Shown: positions 25,642 to 34,533, counted from the first letter of the stretch. The stretch is 52,023 bases of DNA from Pseudomonadota bacterium (GCA_021792815.1 JAJYTX010000003.1:1-52023), one strand, 5' to 3'. Notes: generated from the letters alone by a model not told the origin. Numbers and translations: made by a program.

Positions 25642-26357
25642 GCGCCGATGCACCGCTTGAGACCTACCTGCAAGAGGCCGTCTCCTGGGATGAGGATCGC
25701 GTGGCCCGGGCGCTGCGCGCAGCGCGGACCGCCTGGCGGGTGGCCGCCGCGGCCTGCCTGTGCGTGGCGGCGCTCGCCGTGGCGCTCGCGCTGCTGATGC
25801 CGCTGAAGCGGGTGGAGCCGTTTCTGATCCGCGTCGACAGCCGCTCCGGGATGGTCGATGTGGTGCCCCTGTATACCGGGCAGGAGACATTCGGTCGAGC
25901 GGTCGCGCGTTATTTTCTGGCGCACTACATCGCTGTCTGCGAGCGCTTCGACTTCGCGATGGCGGCGAGCGATTACGAGCAGTGCGGCGCATTCAACTCC
26001 GCACGGCTGAACGCCGCGCTCTACGCCCGCTGGAGCCGCTCCAACCCCCGCTCGCCGCTCAATACGCACAGGGACGGCAGCACGGTGTCGGTGCGTATCG
26101 AGTCGGTGAGCTTCCTCGCGAGCACCCCCGGCACGGGCAATCTTGCCCAGGTGCGCTTCGAGCGCCGGGTGAGGCAGGCGGATGGGGCGCGCGGGCCCGC
26201 CAGGCACTGGATCGCGACGCTGCAATACACCTTCGCTCACCCCCCGAGCGATGCGCGCACGCGTCGCTGGAACCCGCTTGGCTTCGAGGTGTTGGATCTC
26301 GAGCTCGAGCCGGAGGTGCTGGGTCACGCGCGGCCCGCGGGAAGGGAGCGCCCATGA
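25638..26357 (+). CDS. virB8: T4SS bitopic inner-membrane protein VirB8
   Basis: A 239-residue protein with GTG start overlapping virB7. It has a short cytoplasmic lead (ETYLQEAVSWDEDRVARALR), one membrane helix (VAAAACLCVAALAVALALLM), then the periplasmic VirB8 domain with VEPFLIRVDSRSGMVDVVPL and the ARYFLAHYIAVCERFD helix. VirB8 is an assembly factor linking inner- and outer-membrane parts. Its stop overlaps the virB9 start (ATGA). Confidence 0.93.
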   Translation: MSADAPLETYLQEAVSWDEDRVARALRAARTAWRVAAAACLCVAALAVALALLMPLKRVEPFLIRVDSRSGMVDVVPLYTGQETFGRAVARYFLAHYIAVCERFDFAMAASDYEQCGAFNSARLNAALYARWSRSNPRSPLNTHRDGSTVSVRIESVSFLASTPGTGNLAQVRFERRVRQADGARGPARHWIATLQYTFAHPPSDARTRRWNPLGFEVLDLELEPEVLGHARPAGRERP

Positions 26358-27280
26358 GTGTCTCGAGAGCGGCGCGCGTGCGGGTGTGGCCGCTGGGACT
26401 TCTCTGCGTCCTCGCCGGCGCAGCCGCCGTGCGGGCGGCGGGACGGACGCCCCCCGTGAGGCCGGCGCCGAAAGCCTCCGTGCTCACGGCGCGGCCTGCA
26501 CCGCCCGATTCGCGGATTCGCGTGGTGATCTACAGCGCCAATCGCATCTATCGCCTGCAAGGCTATGCCGGCTACCAGATCGATGTGCAGTTTGCGCCCG
26601 GAGAGCATTTCGTGGGGGCCGGTGTGGGCGATGCCAAGGGCGTCACGCTCGCCTCGGCGGCCAATCACCTGTTCATCAAACCGAGGGCGGCGCACGTGGC
26701 CACCAATCTGACCGTTCTCACCAACCGGCGCACCTACCTGTTCGATTACACCGCGAGCCCCGGCCCTCCCGCTCACAGTGATCCGGACGTCATTTATGCT
26801 CTGCGTTTCGAATATCCGCTCACGGTGGTGCGAGCGGGTGCGGCCTCCCGACGGCGCGCCCGGATCGCAAGCGATCTGCGGGCGGCCGAGCGTGATGCGC
26901 CGCGCAACTACGACTACTGGTATTGTGGAGCGCCGGCCTTGAAGCCGCGGGCCGTGTGGGACGACGGCGTGCAGACCTACCTTCTCTTCGGCCCCCGCGC
27001 CGAGCTGCCCGCCGTCTTCGTGCGCAACGCCGATGGCAGCGAAGCGCTGGTGAATTTCGACATGCGCGGCGCCGACATGGTCATTCAACGGGTGGCGCGG
27101 CGTTTCGTGCTGCGGCGCGGCAAGCTCACGGGGTGCATCGTCAACCGAGGGTTCACCGGCTCCGGCCGGCGGCTGACGTCCGGGACGCTCTCGCCGAAAG
27201 TCTGGCGCGTGACGCGCCGCCCCGTACCGCAGGGGACGGGCGGCCGGTCCCGTGTCGTCCCGCGCGGAGTGCGACCGTGA
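26354..27280 (+). CDS. virB9: T4SS outer-membrane complex protein VirB9
   Basis: A 308-residue exported protein with signal segment LGLLCVLAGAAAVRAA. The N-terminal VirB9 domain has RIRVVIYSANRIYRLQGYAG, IDVQFAPGEHFVGAGVGDAK and HLFIKPRA, with ATNLTVLTNRRTYLFDY. The C-terminal VirB10-interacting domain has NYDYWYCGA, AVWDDGVQTYLLF and FVRNADGSEALVNF. The spacing and order are canonical. It overlaps both neighbours by four bases, so translation is coupled across virB7-virB10. Confidence 0.96.
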   Translation: MSVSRAARVRVWPLGLLCVLAGAAAVRAAGRTPPVRPAPKASVLTARPAPPDSRIRVVIYSANRIYRLQGYAGYQIDVQFAPGEHFVGAGVGDAKGVTLASAANHLFIKPRAAHVATNLTVLTNRRTYLFDYTASPGPPAHSDPDVIYALRFEYPLTVVRAGAASRRRARIASDLRAAERDAPRNYDYWYCGAPALKPRAVWDDGVQTYLLFGPRAELPAVFVRNADGSEALVNFDMRGADMVIQRVARRFVLRRGKLTGCIVNRGFTGSGRRLTSGTLSPKVWRVTRRPVPQGTGGRSRVVPRGVRP

Positions 27281-28539
27281 TCCGCTTCCCCTGGTCCGGC
27301 CGGCGGCCGCCCTCCCGGGGTGAAGGACACGAGAGACCGGCACAGTCCTCCGGCGGCGCTCCGGTGCAGGGGCTGATCCGGGGCGAGCGGGGGCACACCG
27401 TGGCGAGCCGCGTACGTTCGCTGCAGTCGCAGCTCAACGGCGTGTTGGCGGCGGCGCTCGCGGTCGGCGTAGGGGTGGCCATGCTGGCCTGGTACTACGC
27501 CGAGGCGCTGCATCGGCCCGGGCAGAGCGCTCATACGATCGCGGCGAGGCAGGTTGCTGAAGCACGCATGAGGCTTCCTCCGCTCGGTCCCATCGTCTTC
27601 CCCCATTCAGCGACGGTGTTGCATCCGGCTCGCGCCGCCTCTCCGGCGCCGGTCACGGTGCAACCGGCGCTGCCGCTGTCGCCTGCGCAGCCGGCAATGC
27701 CCCGGCGCACACGAATCGGCGCAGTGTCCGCAGCCGGCGCGCGCCGGCGCCGCGCGCTCGCCCGCCGCCTCTCCGGCGCGGTGTTCACCGGTGCGGGCAA
27801 TGGGCCGGGCGCCTCCAGGGGCGGCTTCGAGTCGGGCGGGATTGCCAGAGGCCGCCCGGTGAGCTCAGCGTATTCCGGCTACCCCGTCCCGCCGGGTCCG
27901 CAGGCTTTCGGCCGTGAGACCCTCGGCTCGCTGCTGCGTCCCACCGTGCTGCCCGCCACACGCGCCGAGCTGCTGCCGCAGCAGCGCCTGCTCCTTCCCA
28001 AGGGCGCCTTCATCGACTGCACGCTGGAGACGGCGATCGATTCGACGCTTCCGGGCATGACGACCTGCATCACGGCCACCGACACCTTCAGTGCCGACGG
28101 CACGGTGGTGCTGCTCGAGCGCGGCACGCAGCTCATCGGGGAAACCCGCGGCCAGGTGCGCCAGGGCATGGCTCGGGTGTTCGTGATCTGGACCGAGGCC
28201 CGCACGCCCTCGGGAGTCGTCGTCCGGCTCGACTCCCCGGGCACCGATGCATTGGGCCGCTCCGGGCTGACCGGCACCGTCAACCGGCATTTCTGGCAGC
28301 GTTTCGGGGCCGCATTGCTGGTGTCCACCATCGATGCGGGGGTGCAATCGAGTCTCGAGTCCGGCAGCGGGACGGTGGTGATCGATCCGACAACGTCAGA
28401 GAATGTCATGACGGAGGCGCTTCGCGGGACCGTGGACATCCCTCCGACCATCACGGTGCCGAACGGTGCGCGCATACAGGTGCTGGTGGCGCGGGACGTC
28501 GATTTCAGGTCGGTGTATGAGCTGGTCCCGCGCTCCTGA
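27277..28539 (+). CDS. virB10: T4SS core-complex protein VirB10
   Basis: A 420-residue protein with GTG start overlapping virB9. The cytoplasmic lead is followed by one membrane helix (VLAAALAVGVGVAMLAWYY), a Pro/Ala-rich periplasmic linker, and the TrbI/VirB10 beta-barrel domain: LLPKGAFIDCTLETAIDST, DGTVVLLERGTQLIGETRG, RVFVIWTEARTPSGVVVRLD, and a hydrophobic antenna-like helix around RFGAALLVSTIDAGVQS. VirB10 spans both membranes and senses ATP use. The last codons overlap virB11 by 23 bp. Confidence 0.96.
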   Translation: MIRFPWSGRRPPSRGEGHERPAQSSGGAPVQGLIRGERGHTVASRVRSLQSQLNGVLAAALAVGVGVAMLAWYYAEALHRPGQSAHTIAARQVAEARMRLPPLGPIVFPHSATVLHPARAASPAPVTVQPALPLSPAQPAMPRRTRIGAVSAAGARRRRALARRLSGAVFTGAGNGPGASRGGFESGGIARGRPVSSAYSGYPVPPGPQAFGRETLGSLLRPTVLPATRAELLPQQRLLLPKGAFIDCTLETAIDSTLPGMTTCITATDTFSADGTVVLLERGTQLIGETRGQVRQGMARVFVIWTEARTPSGVVVRLDSPGTDALGRSGLTGTVNRHFWQRFGAALLVSTIDAGVQSSLESGSGTVVIDPTTSENVMTEALRGTVDIPPTITVPNGARIQVLVARDVDFRSVYELVPRS

Positions 28540-29641
28540 GGAGACACTCCCGGCCCACGGGGCGGGGCGGGATCCGGGCACGGCCTCGGCGCTCGAGTTG
28601 ACCGTGCGCGTGCTGCGACCGCTGCTCGAGCGCCCCGGCGTGACCGAGCTGTGCATCAACCGGCCCGGTGAGGTGTTTCTGGAGGGCGGCAGCGGCTGGT
28701 GCCGCGAGCCGCTCCCGGGGGCGGATTTCGAGTGGTGCCGGCGCCTCGCGCGCCTGGTGGCCAACTATACCCGACAGCGCATCGACGAAGTGGCGCCGCT
28801 CCTCTCCGGCGCGCTGCCGAGCGGGGAGCGGGTGCAGATCGCATTGCCGCCGGCGACGATCCGGGGCTGCGTGGCCATCAGCATCCGCCGTCCCGCGCAG
28901 CTGGTGTGGTCGGTCGGGGAGCTGTCCGCGCGCGGCATCTTTCACGAGACGCGCCCGGCAGGGGAGGCGCCCCGGGAGGTCGAGCGGGAGCTGCGCTCGC
29001 TGCTCGCGGTCCGTCAGTACGAGGCGTTCATGCGCCTGGCGGTGCGCAGCCGCTGCAACATCGTGGTGTCAGGTCCCACCGGGTCGGGCAAGACGACCTG
29101 GACCAAGGCGCTGATCCGGGAGATCCCTGCGGATGAGCGCCTGATCACCATCGAGGATGCCCCGGAGCTCATCCTCGACGCCCATCCCAATCACGTGCGG
29201 CTCTTCTACAGCAAGGACGACCAGGGTCTTGCGAGAGTGACCCCGAGGCAGCTCCTCGAGGCCTCCCTCAGGATGAAGCCCGACCGCATCCTGCTCGCGG
29301 AGCTGCGCGCCGAGGAGGCCTTTGACTACCTGCGCAACGTCAACTCGGGGCATCCCGGCTCGATCACCAGCGTGCATGCCTCGAGCGCGCGGCTCGCCTT
29401 CGAGCAATTGACTTTGCTCGTCAAGCAAAGTCCGGCGGGCCGCCAGCTCGCCCGCCGCGACATCCGCAGCCTCCTTCACCTGTTGATCGACGTGGTCATT
29501 CAGTGCGGACTCGAGCGGCACCGGCGCTGCATCAAGGAGATCTGGTACCGGCCCGAGGGTGGGGGGGCGGCCGCGAGGAAGCTCCCCTCACGCGCCAGGG
29601 TGAGGCGGGATGCGGCGCACAGCGGGGTGTTGGTACGATGA
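28517..29641 (+). CDS. virB11: T4SS traffic ATPase VirB11
   Basis: A 374-residue hexameric ATPase of the PulE/VirB11 family. The N-terminal domain has RPLLERPGVTELCINRPGEV. Walker A GPTGSGKTT starts at residue 186; the Asp box follows as TIEDAPELIL, Walker B-like DRILLAELRAEEAFDYL and the His box GHPGSITSVHASSA. It switches the machine between pilus assembly and DNA transfer. ATG 28517 lies inside virB10 and is chosen because homology starts shortly afterwards. The stop overlaps the next start (ATGA). Confidence 0.96.
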   Translation: MSWSRAPEETLPAHGAGRDPGTASALELTVRVLRPLLERPGVTELCINRPGEVFLEGGSGWCREPLPGADFEWCRRLARLVANYTRQRIDEVAPLLSGALPSGERVQIALPPATIRGCVAISIRRPAQLVWSVGELSARGIFHETRPAGEAPREVERELRSLLAVRQYEAFMRLAVRSRCNIVVSGPTGSGKTTWTKALIREIPADERLITIEDAPELILDAHPNHVRLFYSKDDQGLARVTPRQLLEASLRMKPDRILLAELRAEEAFDYLRNVNSGHPGSITSVHASSARLAFEQLTLLVKQSPAGRQLARRDIRSLLHLLIDVVIQCGLERHRRCIKEIWYRPEGGGAAARKLPSRARVRRDAAHSGVLVR

Positions 29642-31413
29642 TCGGCGCACAGACGCTCCTCGATCTGACGCACGGCCTGTCGGGTCTCGCCTTCGCTTAC
29701 GGCAGCGTGCAGGCGCCGATGTGGGTCGCCATGGCGCGCGGGCGCGCAGCGCTCGAGCGGTGGCTCGCCTCCCCGCTGCTCGCAGCTCCCTTGCTGCTCG
29801 CCGGGGGGATCGGCATGTCGTGGGTGGCGCCTGCGCTGCGCGCGGCGGACCTCGGCACCACTCTCCCGTATGCCCTCTGCAGCGCCGGACTGTGCGCGGC
29901 ATTGGGATATGCCGGCGGACGCGTGCTCGCCTCGGCCCCACCGGTGGCCCGGGAGCAGCACGTGCGCGGCGCAGTCGTGCGCGAGCGCGCTGCGGCCGCG
30001 CCTGCCGCTGCGCAACGCATCCCCGAGATGGATCTTGCCCGCCGGCGGGGCGCTGCGGCCGAGGTCCGCCGCACCGGTCTTACGCTCGCGGGTGTGGCGG
30101 TGCCGGTGGCGGACGAGACCAAGCACTTCAAGCTGATCGGTGCCACCGGGGCGGGCAAGAGCACGGCCATCCGCGAGCTGCTCGCCGGGGCGCTCGCCCG
30201 CGGCGATCGGGCGGTGATCGCCGATCCCGATGCCGGGTATCTCGAGCGCTTCTGGCAGGCGCAGCGCGGCGATGTCGTGCTGAGCCCCTTCGAGCGCGGT
30301 GCGCGCCGGTGGGATCTGTTCGGCGAGATCACCGATCCCTACGACATCGATCAGCTCGCGCTTGCGCTCATTCCGGACCATGAGGGCTCCGATCGCAGCT
30401 GGCGCGGCTATGCCCGGACGTTGTTCGCCGCGGTCACCGGTCAGGCCCGCGAGGCGGGGGTATCGGATGTGGGGGAGCTCTATGACCTTCTGGTGACGGC
30501 CGAGCGCGGGGAGCTCAAGGTGCTCGTCGGCGGCACGCCCGCCCAGCCGTTCTTCGATGAGCACAACGAGCGGATGCTCGACTCCATCCGCTCGGTGCTG
30601 AGCTCGGCGGTGGGAGCGCTGCGCCACGTGGCTCGCCAGGACGCCGAGCCGCTCTCCGTCAGGGGCTGGGTGCAAGCGGGTGAAGGCGCGCTCTTCATCC
30701 CCTATCGCGCCGGACAGATCGCCTCGCTGCGCTCGATGATCTCGGGCTGGATGCGGCTTGCGATCTTCGAGGCCATGAGCGGGCCCGAGGGCGGGCGGGC
30801 GCTCTGGTTCGTGGCCGATGAGCTCGATGCGCTCGGAGCGATCGACGGTCTGAAGGATGCGCTCGCGCGGCTGCGCAAGTTCGGCGGGCGCTGCGTGCTC
30901 GGGTTCCAGTCGATCGCCCAGGTGTCCTCCACCTACGGAGCAGGGGAGGCTCAGACCATCGTGGAGAACTGCGGTAACACGCTCATCCTGCGCTGCTCGG
31001 CCAGCGAGCACGGCGGCACTTCGCGGTTCGCATCCCGCCTGATCGGGGAGCGGGAGGTGGTGCGCCTCACGCGCTCGAGGTCCAAGCGCCCGGGGGACTG
31101 GCGTGCCTCGGTCACCGATTCCGAGCACCGGCAGGTCGAGCCCGCGGTGATGGCCTCCGAAATCGAGCGGCTCGCCGACCTCGCCGGGTATCTCAAACTC
31201 GCCTCCTCTGCCGATTGGCGGCGGGTGGCGCTGCGTGCGCCCGCGCGCGAGGCGCCCGCTGCATCCGCCGCCCGCGCCCGGCCGGCGGCGATGGCGGCGC
31301 AGCGCTCGGCGCTTGCCGCGCAGGCGGGGGGCGTGTGCGAGGGGCCGGGCGGGATGTTGGAGCCTGAGGCGCGACAGGCGATGCGCGGCCGCGGGGGGTG
31401 GGAGCATGGGTGA
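29638..31413 (+). CDS. Coupling protein, VirD4/TraD type, copy 1
   Basis: A 591-residue ATPase of the TraD-type DNA-binding family that links the relaxosome to the T4SS. Residues 40-100 contain two hydrophobic segments (ASPLLAAPLLLAGGIGMSW; LPYALCSAGLCAALGYAGG). Walker A GATGAGKST begins at residue 168; Walker B is LWFVADELDALG; the following ARLRKFGGRCVLGFQSIAQ motif is typical of TraD. The C-terminal 60 residues are Ala/Arg-rich. A second coupling ATPase is encoded at 31918-33309, which is unusual. The start overlaps the virB11 stop. Confidence 0.93.
   Translation: MIGAQTLLDLTHGLSGLAFAYGSVQAPMWVAMARGRAALERWLASPLLAAPLLLAGGIGMSWVAPALRAADLGTTLPYALCSAGLCAALGYAGGRVLASAPPVAREQHVRGAVVRERAAAAPAAAQRIPEMDLARRRGAAAEVRRTGLTLAGVAVPVADETKHFKLIGATGAGKSTAIRELLAGALARGDRAVIADPDAGYLERFWQAQRGDVVLSPFERGARRWDLFGEITDPYDIDQLALALIPDHEGSDRSWRGYARTLFAAVTGQAREAGVSDVGELYDLLVTAERGELKVLVGGTPAQPFFDEHNERMLDSIRSVLSSAVGALRHVARQDAEPLSVRGWVQAGEGALFIPYRAGQIASLRSMISGWMRLAIFEAMSGPEGGRALWFVADELDALGAIDGLKDALARLRKFGGRCVLGFQSIAQVSSTYGAGEAQTIVENCGNTLILRCSASEHGGTSRFASRLIGEREVVRLTRSRSKRPGDWRASVTDSEHRQVEPAVMASEIERLADLAGYLKLASSADWRRVALRAPAREAPAASAARARPAAMAAQRSALAAQAGGVCEGPGGMLEPEARQAMRGRGGWEHG
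30850..30914 (+). repeat. 65-bp exact repeat, copy 1 (coupling ATPase motor)
   Basis: Identical base for base with 32887-32951, 2037 bp downstream. It encodes the LKDALARLRKFGGRC segment and part of the following GFQSI motif. The flanking coding sequence is also very similar but not identical. See the finding on possible gene conversion. Confidence 0.85.
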
Positions 31414-31915
31414 GGCGGCGGAGGCGGATCTTGCCATGCGGGCGGGGCTGCTGATGGAGGCGGCCCAGGCCCAGCAGCGGCTCGGCGAGGACTGTCTCGA
31501 GCGGCTGCAGGCGCATCTGCGCGATCTCGATACCGTCGTGCGCGATGAGATCCGCCATACGCTGACCGAGGCGATCGCGGGCCTGGTCGAGGAGACGACG
31601 CAGGCGGCACAGGCGCTGCGGCGCTTGAAACATGCGGCGGACCTGCGGGTGTTGTCCTGGACCGTGGCGGTCACCCTCCTCAGCGCCGCCCTGGGCGCGG
31701 GAGCGATGTGGCGGCTGCTGCCCTCACAGGGTGAGATCGCGGCCCTGCGGGCGCACCGCAACGCCCTTGCCGCCGACATTTCCCGTCTCGAGCAATACGG
31801 CGGACGGGTGCAGCTGCGAAGGTGCGGCGCGCGCGGCAGGCTCTGCGTACGGGTCGATCGCAAGGGGCCTGCATACGGGACGGATGGCGATTTTCTTCTG
31901 GTGAAGGGGCGCTGA
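31406..31915 (+). CDS. Membrane coiled-coil protein between the two coupling ATPases
   Basis: A 169-residue protein; ATG 31406 overlaps the end of copy 1 by 8 bp. Residues 1-75 are helical and charged (AAQAQQRLGEDCLERLQAHL, VRDEIRHTLTEAIAGLVEE), suggesting a cytoplasmic coiled coil. One membrane helix follows (SWTVAVTLLSAALGAGAMWRL). The remainder is a short second coiled coil (EIAALRAHRNALAADISRLE) and a Cys-containing periplasmic end (RRCGARGRLCVRVDRKG). It is not a recognised family. Its topology recalls MobB-type accessory proteins that tie relaxase to the membrane, but this is inference from layout only. Confidence 0.75.
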   Translation: MGEAAEADLAMRAGLLMEAAQAQQRLGEDCLERLQAHLRDLDTVVRDEIRHTLTEAIAGLVEETTQAAQALRRLKHAADLRVLSWTVAVTLLSAALGAGAMWRLLPSQGEIAALRAHRNALAADISRLEQYGGRVQLRRCGARGRLCVRVDRKGPAYGTDGDFLLVKGR

Positions 31916-31917
31916 TC

Positions 31918-33309
31918 GTGGCTCCGTGGGTGCACCACTTGAGTTCATCTGCCGTGCGCACAGGCCTCGCGGGGCTGCTCGCGCTGCTGTTGCCGCTCGT
32001 GCTGCTGCTCGCACGGCGCTCGGGGCAGTCGGATGAGCACCGGCGCGGCACCCGTATCATCGATGGGCGCCGGGACCAGCGGCGCGGCGCTCGCCTTCAG
32101 CGCCGGGGGGCGCCTGTCGTGACGCTGGCCGGCATCGCCATCGCTCCCTCGGAGGAAACCAAGCACTTCAAGCTGATCGGGACCACCGGGACCGGCAAGT
32201 CCACCGCCATCGGAGAGCTGCTCGGCGCGGCGCTCGCGCGCGGCGACCGTGCCGTCATCGCCGATCCGCACGGCGGCTACCGGGCGCGTTTCTTCAGTCC
32301 CTTGCGCGGCGATGTCCTGCTCAACCCCTTCGAGCCGGCCTCGGTGAGGTGGGATCCGTTCGCCGAGATTCTTGCGCCGGGGGATGCCGAGCAGCTCGCC
32401 GGGAGCCTCGTTCCCTCAACCGAGGATGCCTCGGGGCGCGAGTGGCGCGGCTACGCGCGCACCTTTCTCACCGCGGTGCTCAGGCGCTGTCACGAGGGGC
32501 GCCGCGATGCCGCCGAGCTGTGGCGGCTCATCGCCGTGGCCGACAGCGCCGAGCTGCGCTCCATCGTGTGCGCAACTCCGGCCCAGCCGTTCCTCGAGCC
32601 GGAGAACGCCCGCATGTTCGGCTCCATCCGCTCGGTGGCCGCCTCGAGCGCCGCGGCGCTCGAGCACGTGGGCTCTCAGCGCTCGCGCTCCTTCTCCGTC
32701 CGCAATTGGGTGAGGGAGGGGCGCGGGGTGTTGTTTCTGCCTTATCAGGCCGGACAGATCGCGGCGCTGCGCGCCGTCATTGCCGCCTGGGTGCGCCTCG
32801 CGGTCTTCGAGACCATGAGCGTGGAGGGCGACCGGCGGCTGTGGTTCGTCGTCGATGAGCTCGATGCGCTCGGGGCGATCGATGGCCTGAAGGATGCGCT
32901 CGCGCGGCTGCGCAAGTTCGGCGGGCGCTGCGTGCTCGGGTTCCAGTCGATTGCGCAGGTGTCCTCCACCTACGGGGCAGGGCAGGCCCAGACCATCGTG
33001 GAGAACTGCGGCAACACGCTGATCCTCAGATGCTCGGCGAGCGAGCGCGGCGGCACCGCCGAGTTCGCCTCGCGCCTGATCGGCGAGCACCAGGTGGTGC
33101 GCCGCTTGAGCTCGAGGGGTCGAGACGGGATGGGCGGGCTCGGCCAGGGCACGCGCGGGGCCCGCCGCTCGCTGCACGTGAGCGAGCAGCAGGTGATCGA
33201 GGCGGCCGTGCTGGCCTCCCAGATCGAGCAGTTGCCCGACTTCACCGGTTATCTGAAGACGGCTGGATCGCCAGCCTGGCTCAACGTGCGCTTCGGGTGC
33301 GCGCCCTGA
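31918..33309 (+). CDS. Coupling protein, VirD4/TraD type, copy 2
   Basis: A 463-residue paralog of 29638-31413, with GTG start 2 bp after the preceding gene. It has one N-terminal membrane helix (LAGLLALLLPLVLLLARR) and lacks the C-terminal extension of copy 1. Walker A GTTGTGKST begins at residue 88 and Walker B is LWFVVDELDALG, so the ATPase looks intact. The first 30 motor residues match copy 1 closely (ETKHFKLIG), the middle diverges to roughly half identity, and the region from DELDALG to RLIGE is nearly identical. Whether it works with copy 1, replaces it for another substrate, or is redundant is unknown. Confidence 0.92.
   Translation: MAPWVHHLSSSAVRTGLAGLLALLLPLVLLLARRSGQSDEHRRGTRIIDGRRDQRRGARLQRRGAPVVTLAGIAIAPSEETKHFKLIGTTGTGKSTAIGELLGAALARGDRAVIADPHGGYRARFFSPLRGDVLLNPFEPASVRWDPFAEILAPGDAEQLAGSLVPSTEDASGREWRGYARTFLTAVLRRCHEGRRDAAELWRLIAVADSAELRSIVCATPAQPFLEPENARMFGSIRSVAASSAAALEHVGSQRSRSFSVRNWVREGRGVLFLPYQAGQIAALRAVIAAWVRLAVFETMSVEGDRRLWFVVDELDALGAIDGLKDALARLRKFGGRCVLGFQSIAQVSSTYGAGQAQTIVENCGNTLILRCSASERGGTAEFASRLIGEHQVVRRLSSRGRDGMGGLGQGTRGARRSLHVSEQQVIEAAVLASQIEQLPDFTGYLKTAGSPAWLNVRFGCAP
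32887..32951 (+). repeat. 65-bp exact repeat, copy 2 (coupling ATPase motor)
   Basis: Exact match to 30850-30914. Differences resume at 32952 (T instead of C), but near identity continues for about 100 bases more. Confidence 0.85.
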
Positions 33310-33345
33310 GAGCGAAAGCCGGCAGGCTCCCGCGAGCGCTCGCAC

Positions 33346-34533
33346 ATGGCCATCTTCCACATGCAGATCAAGACCGTGACGCGTGCGCAGGGCCGCAATG
33401 CGCTGGCGTCGGCGGCGTATCGGGCCGGAGAGTCGATCCGCGACGAGCGCACCGGGGTGGTCTACGACCACCGCAAGCGCCAGGACGTGCTGCACAAGGA
33501 GATCCTGCTGCCCTCGAGACTCGAGGGTGCCGCCGGTGTCGGGATGGACTGGGCCCGCGACCGTTCGTCGTTATGGCACGCCGCGGAGCGCTCGGAGCGT
33601 CAGCGCAACTCGCGGGTGGCCCGAGAGTACATGGTGGCGCTGCCCGCGGAGCTCTCGGGCGGCGAGCAAGTGGCTTTGGCGAGAGCATTCTCTCGGGAGA
33701 TCGCGGACCGCTACCACGTGGCGGTGGATCTGGCGGTGCACGCGCCGCGGCCGTACGGTGACCCGCGCAACTTTCACGCACATCTGCTGACCACCACGCG
33801 CGAAGTCACGCCGGAGGGGCTCGGTGCCAAGACCGGCCTCGACATGCAGGGCACGGTGCGGGCCGAGCTGGGCCTGCCCCCCTCGAGGCAACAGTTCAAG
33901 GCGCTGCGCGAGCGCTGGGCGGAGCTCGCCAACGAAGCGCTGCAGCACGCGCAGGTCCCCGAGCGCATCGATCACCGCAGCCTCGCGGAGCGGGGGATCG
34001 ATCGCGAGCCGCGTCCGAATCTGCCGGTCGCCGCGGTTGCCGCGCTGAGAAGAGGCGAACGGAGCGAGCTCGCCGAGCGGCTCTTTGAGCGATACCACGA
34101 GAGACTCGCGCGGCGGCAGGCGGCACAGGAGCCGGGTGCAGGGGAGCGGGGCGCTGCCCCGCGCGCTCTTGAGGAACGGACGGCCCCCGTGCCGCCGCAG
34201 GGGCCGAGGGCCGCTGCGGCGCTGCCGGGGACGGAAGAGCAAGCGCCCGGCCCGGCGCCGCGGGACTCCGAAGCGCGCCGCCAACAGGCGGTCAGGGACT
34301 GGCTCGGCTATCGTGCCGCGCAGGGCCGGCCGGTCGGTGCGGCGGAGGAGCGGCAAGCGCGCCAGGGCGCCGAGGATCTTCGCCGCCAGGCCATCGAGGC
34401 CTGGCGCAGCCTCAGGGCAAAGGAGGGGGAAAGTCGCGGCGGTGGGCTCACAGCGGGCCGCGACCGGCAGGCCCAGCCGGAGGGCTCGTTGGGACAGCGC
34501 TCCCGCGGCCCAGACCCCGACCACTCCCTCTGA
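33346..34533 (+). CDS. mobA: MobA/MobL-type relaxase (MOBQ-like)
   Basis: A 395-residue relaxase. The N-terminus MAIFHMQIKTVTRAQGRNAL runs into SAAYRAGES, with Tyr25 as likely nicking residue, the same position as in RSF1010/R1162 MobA. The metal-binding histidines are in DPRNFHAHLL (His144, His146), with another in AVDLAVHAPRP. From about residue 250 the protein is Glu/Arg/Ala-rich and low in complexity, and it lacks a helicase or primase domain. It cuts oriT and stays bound to the strand for transfer. It follows coupling copy 2 by 36 bp; the ribosome binding site is weak. Confidence 0.92.
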   Translation: MAIFHMQIKTVTRAQGRNALASAAYRAGESIRDERTGVVYDHRKRQDVLHKEILLPSRLEGAAGVGMDWARDRSSLWHAAERSERQRNSRVAREYMVALPAELSGGEQVALARAFSREIADRYHVAVDLAVHAPRPYGDPRNFHAHLLTTTREVTPEGLGAKTGLDMQGTVRAELGLPPSRQQFKALRERWAELANEALQHAQVPERIDHRSLAERGIDREPRPNLPVAAVAALRRGERSELAERLFERYHERLARRQAAQEPGAGERGAAPRALEERTAPVPPQGPRAAAALPGTEEQAPGPAPRDSEARRQQAVRDWLGYRAAQGRPVGAAEERQARQGAEDLRRQAIEAWRSLRAKEGESRGGGLTAGRDRQAQPEGSLGQRSRGPDPDHSL

